37,580 bases of DNA from contig NZ_NCSQ01000019.1 in NCBI RefSeq assembly GCF_002105465.1, positions 1 to 37,580 of the forward strand, written 5' to 3'. Below, in pieces: positions 34,765 through 37,580 of this stretch. Origin of the DNA: Aquidulcibacter paucihalophilus (lineage in GTDB: Bacteria; Pseudomonadota; Alphaproteobacteria; Caulobacterales; Aquidulcibacteraceae). The notes under the pieces are model-generated. The model saw nothing but the letters and a program-made list of their open reading frames with translations. It was not told where the DNA came from and did not search any database. Both the position numbers and the translations under genes were made by a program. The stretch's first letter is position 1; each line of letters begins with the position of its first letter.

Positions 34765-35904
34765 TTGGCCAAGACCGCGTCCAAACAAAAGATCCTTAAT
34801 GCCGCCTCCGTCAAGCAACTGGCTTATGAGCACGGCTTTGACGTCTGCGGCCTTGCCGACGCACGCGCCACTTGGGACGCAGAGGCCCGACTCCGCGCCT
34901 TTGTCGCAGCAGGCTATCACGGCTCCATGGGCTGGATGGAAGCAACACTCGACCGCCGCAGCCACCCTACCGCCATGTGGGAGGGGGCAAAGACTGCCAT
35001 CATGCTGGGGGTCAATTATGGACCAAACTCAAATCCGTTGGATAGATTGGCAAGGACGGAGCAAGCCAATATCTCGGTCTATGCCGGTGGAGATGATTAT
35101 CACGATGTGATCAAGAAGAAGCTGAAGGCATTTGCGGGGCTGTTGCATCGCCAAAGTGGCGCGGAAGTCAAAGTCTTTGTCGACACCGCTCCCTTGATGG
35201 AAAAGCCGTTAGCGGCACGGGCTGGAGTTGGCTGGCAGGGCAAGCATACCAATTTGGTCTCTACCGATTTTGGCTCGTGGCTCTTTTTGGGCTGTATCCT
35301 GATCGCTGAAGAACTGACCCCTGATCAGGCCAGCTCCGATCATTGTGGATCTTGCACAGCGTGCTTGGATATTTGCCCGACCAAGGCTTTCCCTTCACCC
35401 TACCAATTGGACGCACGGCGCTGTATCTCTTACCTTACGATTGAGCATGCAGGCCCGATTCCGGTGGAGTTCCGCGCCGCGATGGGCAATCGCATCTATG
35501 GCTGTGACGATTGCTTGGCCGCTTGCCCCTGGAACAAATTCGCACAAAGCGCTCGCGAGACGAAGCTGCAGGTGCGCGAGGCATTGACCGATCAGCGGCT
35601 GACGGACCTTGCCCGCTTAGATGATACCGGGTTTCGTGCGCTTTTTGCCAAAAGCCCGGTCAAGCGGATCGGCGTGGCACGCTTCTTACGCAATGTCGCC
35701 ATCGGCCTGGGCAATAGCCAGCACCCCGACGCCGTGCCCGCCGCCCAGCATCTCAGCCACCATGACAGTGCTTTGGTGCGCGGGGCCGCCATATGGGCGC
35801 TGAAACAATTGATGTCGCCGGAGGACTTTTCAGCTTTGGCAGAGAACAGTATGGCCTATGAGCCCGACGCGTCTGTCCGCGCCGAATGGGAACAGCCGCT
35901 TTGA
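34765..35904 (+). CDS. queG: Epoxyqueuosine reductase QueG
   Basis: It performs the last step of queuosine synthesis in tRNA, reducing epoxyqueuosine with cobalamin and two [4Fe-4S] clusters. The 379 residues include the N-terminal cobalamin domain (GFDVCGLADAR, GYHGSMGWME), the first cluster motif CGSCTACLDICPTKAF (Cys194, 197, 200, 204), RRCISYLTIEHAGPIP, the second cluster motif CDDCLAACPWNKF (Cys247, 250, 254), and a C-terminal HEAT-like region (about 310-375). TTG 34765 is used because AGGAGG overlaps the fzlA stop, 5 bases before it; no better start is seen. Cytoplasmic. Confidence 0.94.
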   Translation: MAKTASKQKILNAASVKQLAYEHGFDVCGLADARATWDAEARLRAFVAAGYHGSMGWMEATLDRRSHPTAMWEGAKTAIMLGVNYGPNSNPLDRLARTEQANISVYAGGDDYHDVIKKKLKAFAGLLHRQSGAEVKVFVDTAPLMEKPLAARAGVGWQGKHTNLVSTDFGSWLFLGCILIAEELTPDQASSDHCGSCTACLDICPTKAFPSPYQLDARRCISYLTIEHAGPIPVEFRAAMGNRIYGCDDCLAACPWNKFAQSARETKLQVREALTDQRLTDLARLDDTGFRALFAKSPVKRIGVARFLRNVAIGLGNSQHPDAVPAAQHLSHHDSALVRGAAIWALKQLMSPEDFSALAENSMAYEPDASVRAEWEQPL

Positions 35905-36662
35905 ACCTCGCCACCCGCCCCGCGCCTCAGCCGCGCCCGCTGACCAAAAAGCCAAAGCCACGCAGCGGCTTTTGGGGGCTCTTGGGTAAAGTCATGCTTT
36001 TCGTGGTACTCGCCCCCATCATCTGGACCTTGGTCTATCGCTTCGTGCCCATTCCGGGGACATTTTTGATGGTCGAGCGCGCGTTCCAAGGCAAGGACGT
36101 GCGCCGCAACCCTGTCGCCCTCAATCAGATTAGCCCGCATCTGGTCTATGCGGTGATCGCGGCTGAAGATGCTAAATTCTGTAGCCATGATGGTTTTGAT
36201 TGGATTGCGATCCAGAAAGCGGTGAAGAGCAATGAGCGGGGACGCAAGCTGCGGGGTGGTTCCACCATCAGCCAGCAGACCGCCAAAAACGTCTTCCTTT
36301 GGCCAGAGCGCTCGTGGGTGCGCAAAGGCTTGGAGGCAGGCTTTACTGTTCTGATCGAAACCCTCTGGCCCAAGCAACGCATCATGGAAGCCTATCTGAA
36401 CGTGGCTGAGTTTGGCCCCGGCATTTTTGGTGCCGAAGCGGGCGCGCTTTATCATTTTGGCAAACACGCCAAGGACTTGACCCCAATGCAGGCTGCCCGC
36501 CTTGCCGCCATCTTGCCCTCACCTGCGAAATGGAGCCCCACGAAACCATCTCGCCGCGTGGCGCGAAAAGCTAATGGCATTGTGAAAGGTGCCCGCATTG
36601 TGCGGGAAAGCGGTTTGGGCACGTGCATCCGTATCCAACCCAAAAAGAAGCAAAAGTCATGA
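35886..36662 (+). CDS. mtgA: Monofunctional peptidoglycan glycosyltransferase MtgA
   Basis: It polymerises lipid II into glycan strands. The 258 residues have one N-terminal transmembrane helix (about 33-51, GKVMLFVVLAPIIWTLVYRF) and the GT51 domain: catalytic Glu94 in AVIAAEDAKFCSHDGFDW, RGGSTISQQTAKNVFLW, the second Glu in IMEAYLNVAEFGPGIFG, and LAAILPSPAKWSP. It lies in the inner membrane, facing the periplasm. ATG 35886 lies within the queG end; a TTG at 35901 that overlaps the queG stop (TTGA) is an alternative start. Placed after an FzlA-like gene, it fits a division/cell-wall neighbourhood. Confidence 0.93.
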   Translation: MGTAALNLATRPAPQPRPLTKKPKPRSGFWGLLGKVMLFVVLAPIIWTLVYRFVPIPGTFLMVERAFQGKDVRRNPVALNQISPHLVYAVIAAEDAKFCSHDGFDWIAIQKAVKSNERGRKLRGGSTISQQTAKNVFLWPERSWVRKGLEAGFTVLIETLWPKQRIMEAYLNVAEFGPGIFGAEAGALYHFGKHAKDLTPMQAARLAAILPSPAKWSPTKPSRRVARKANGIVKGARIVRESGLGTCIRIQPKKKQKS

Positions 36663-37507
36663 TCGAGGAACGCGCGCTGCTAAACCGCATTGCTGAAGCC
36701 TTGGAGCGTTTGGCTCCGGCACCGGCACCCTTGCCGGCCCAAGATGGCCATCACGTTTTTGTCTGGCGCGGCGATCTGATGCGCTTAAGCCCGGTCGCCC
36801 AGCCCCGTCGGGTGCCCTTGGACTTGATCCTCGGGGTTGAGACGCAAAAGGCGCGGCTGCTTCTCAATACAGAGCGTTTTGCCGCCGGACATCCGGCTAA
36901 TCATGCCATGTTGTGGGGAGCACGCGGCACGGGCAAGAGCGCCTTGGTCAAGGCCGTCCATCACCACGTGTGCAAACAGCACCCCGGCCTCAAACTGGTC
37001 GAGATCGCGCGCACAGATTTGAAAAGCCTACCCGATCTAGCCGACCGTTTAAGTGCGGCGGGCTGGCGCGCCTTGGTCTTCATAGACGATGTGTCATTTG
37101 AAGGTGCAGATGAGACCTATAAGGCGCTCAAAAGCGTGTTGGATGGCGGCGTCTCGGGCGCAATGGCTAATCTTTTGGTCTATGTTACCTCCAACCGGCG
37201 CCATCTGATCAATCGCCCAGACGGCACCCAAGCCGAATTTCGCCCCGAAGAAACGGTTGAAGAGCAAGTCGCTTTGCCCGAACGCTTTGGTCTGTGGCTG
37301 GGCTTCCAGAGTTTGGACCAGCCCACGTGGCTTTCGATTGTGCACAGCTATGCACGTGCCTTGAACCTCGCCCCTGACGACCCTGAACTGGACCGCACTG
37401 CCCTGCAATGGGCCGCCCAACGCGGTGCCCGATCTGGCCGCAGCGCATGGCAATTCGTGATTGACCGCGCTGGGCAGTTGGGGCTCTCGGTCGATTTCAC
37501 CGATTAA
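36659..37507 (+). CDS. DUF815 AAA+ ATPase
   Basis: A cytoplasmic AAA+ family ATPase of 282 residues. It has the Walker A GARGTGKS (87-94), Walker B VFIDDVSF (Asp143, Asp144) and the sensor YVTSNRRHLI. DUF815 proteins are widespread in proteobacteria; their role is not settled. Start ATG 36659 overlaps the mtgA stop (ATGA), so these are translated together. The N-terminus (about 1-60) is a short helical extension before the ATPase. The C-terminal SGRSAWQFVIDRAGQL is family-typical. Confidence 0.88.
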   Translation: MIEERALLNRIAEALERLAPAPAPLPAQDGHHVFVWRGDLMRLSPVAQPRRVPLDLILGVETQKARLLLNTERFAAGHPANHAMLWGARGTGKSALVKAVHHHVCKQHPGLKLVEIARTDLKSLPDLADRLSAAGWRALVFIDDVSFEGADETYKALKSVLDGGVSGAMANLLVYVTSNRRHLINRPDGTQAEFRPEETVEEQVALPERFGLWLGFQSLDQPTWLSIVHSYARALNLAPDDPELDRTALQWAAQRGARSGRSAWQFVIDRAGQLGLSVDFTD

Positions 37508-37580
37508 TACCATCCAAACGAATGTGATCCCCGCTGAAGCGTACCCATTCGCCGAGGGCCACATACCGGTGAGGTATGAA
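37497..37580 (-). CDS. Tail of a convergent gene (5' part outside window)
   Basis: On the minus strand a frame open at the right edge codes 27 residues (ending RYVALGEWVRFSGD, then HIRLDGINR) and stops at TGA (37499-37497). It overlaps the end of the DUF815 gene by 11 bases, tail to tail. The residues look protein-like but the segment is too short to place in a family. Confidence 0.35.
   Translation of the reverse strand, partial: FIPHRYVALGEWVRFSGDHIRLDGINR

Overview
The window looks like the chromosome of a flagellated, probably dimorphic alphaproteobacterium close to Caulobacterales/Hyphomonadales. The main reason is gene content and order: flgL-flgK diverging from fliK-flgD-flgE-sciP-fliF-fliG-fliH(flbE)-fliN-flbD-flhA is the arrangement I know from Caulobacter. 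SciP (a CtrA antagonist) and an FzlA-type GST-fold protein are also alphaproteobacterial. Base composition looks moderately GC-rich and even, and I see no insertion sequence, prophage, integrase or CRISPR array.

Left part (1-7632): a signalling block. A GAF-PAS sensor kinase runs off the left edge and diverges from a membrane hybrid kinase (1971-3800). Then come a small outer-membrane beta-barrel, a BaeR/BaeS-like response regulator and kinase pair with overlapping genes, a small DUF2147-like secreted protein and a doubtful 100-residue ORF. A gene-poor stretch (7633-7954) holds hairpins, one with a T7 tail, followed by tRNA-Arg(ACG) on the minus strand.

Middle (8069-13776): a self-cleaving P1/S58 (DmpA/NylC) family hydrolase; a DpaA/YafK-family protein whose catalytic His and Cys are both replaced; a cold-shock protein with an unusual Gly/Arg-rich repeat domain; and a minus-strand group mnmA - small membrane protein - rlmJ (tRNA and rRNA modification).

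Flagellar block (13832-31745): hook-associated proteins FlgL/FlgK on the minus strand; hook-length ruler FliK, hook cap FlgD and hook FlgE on the plus strand; SciP; MS ring and switch (FliF, FliG, FliH, FliN); the sigma54 activator FlbD; the export gate FlhA; and polar placement/number factors FlhF and FlhG. Two sigma54-type (-24/-12) promoters in the flgK/fliK intergenic region fit FlbD control of late hook genes. FliK contains six almost identical 87-bp repeats, and the flgE ribosome-binding site lies inside a perfect 10-bp stem.

Right part (31852-37580): priA, an FzlA-like cell-division gene, queG, mtgA and a DUF815 ATPase. The last four are tightly packed and partly overlapping. The final bases probably hold the tail of a convergent gene.

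I found no complete undescribed system. The best leads are the catalytically dead-looking DpaA homologue, the homogenised FliK repeats, the flgE leader stem, the degenerate FlhF GTPase and the possible small RNA near 7.8 kb.
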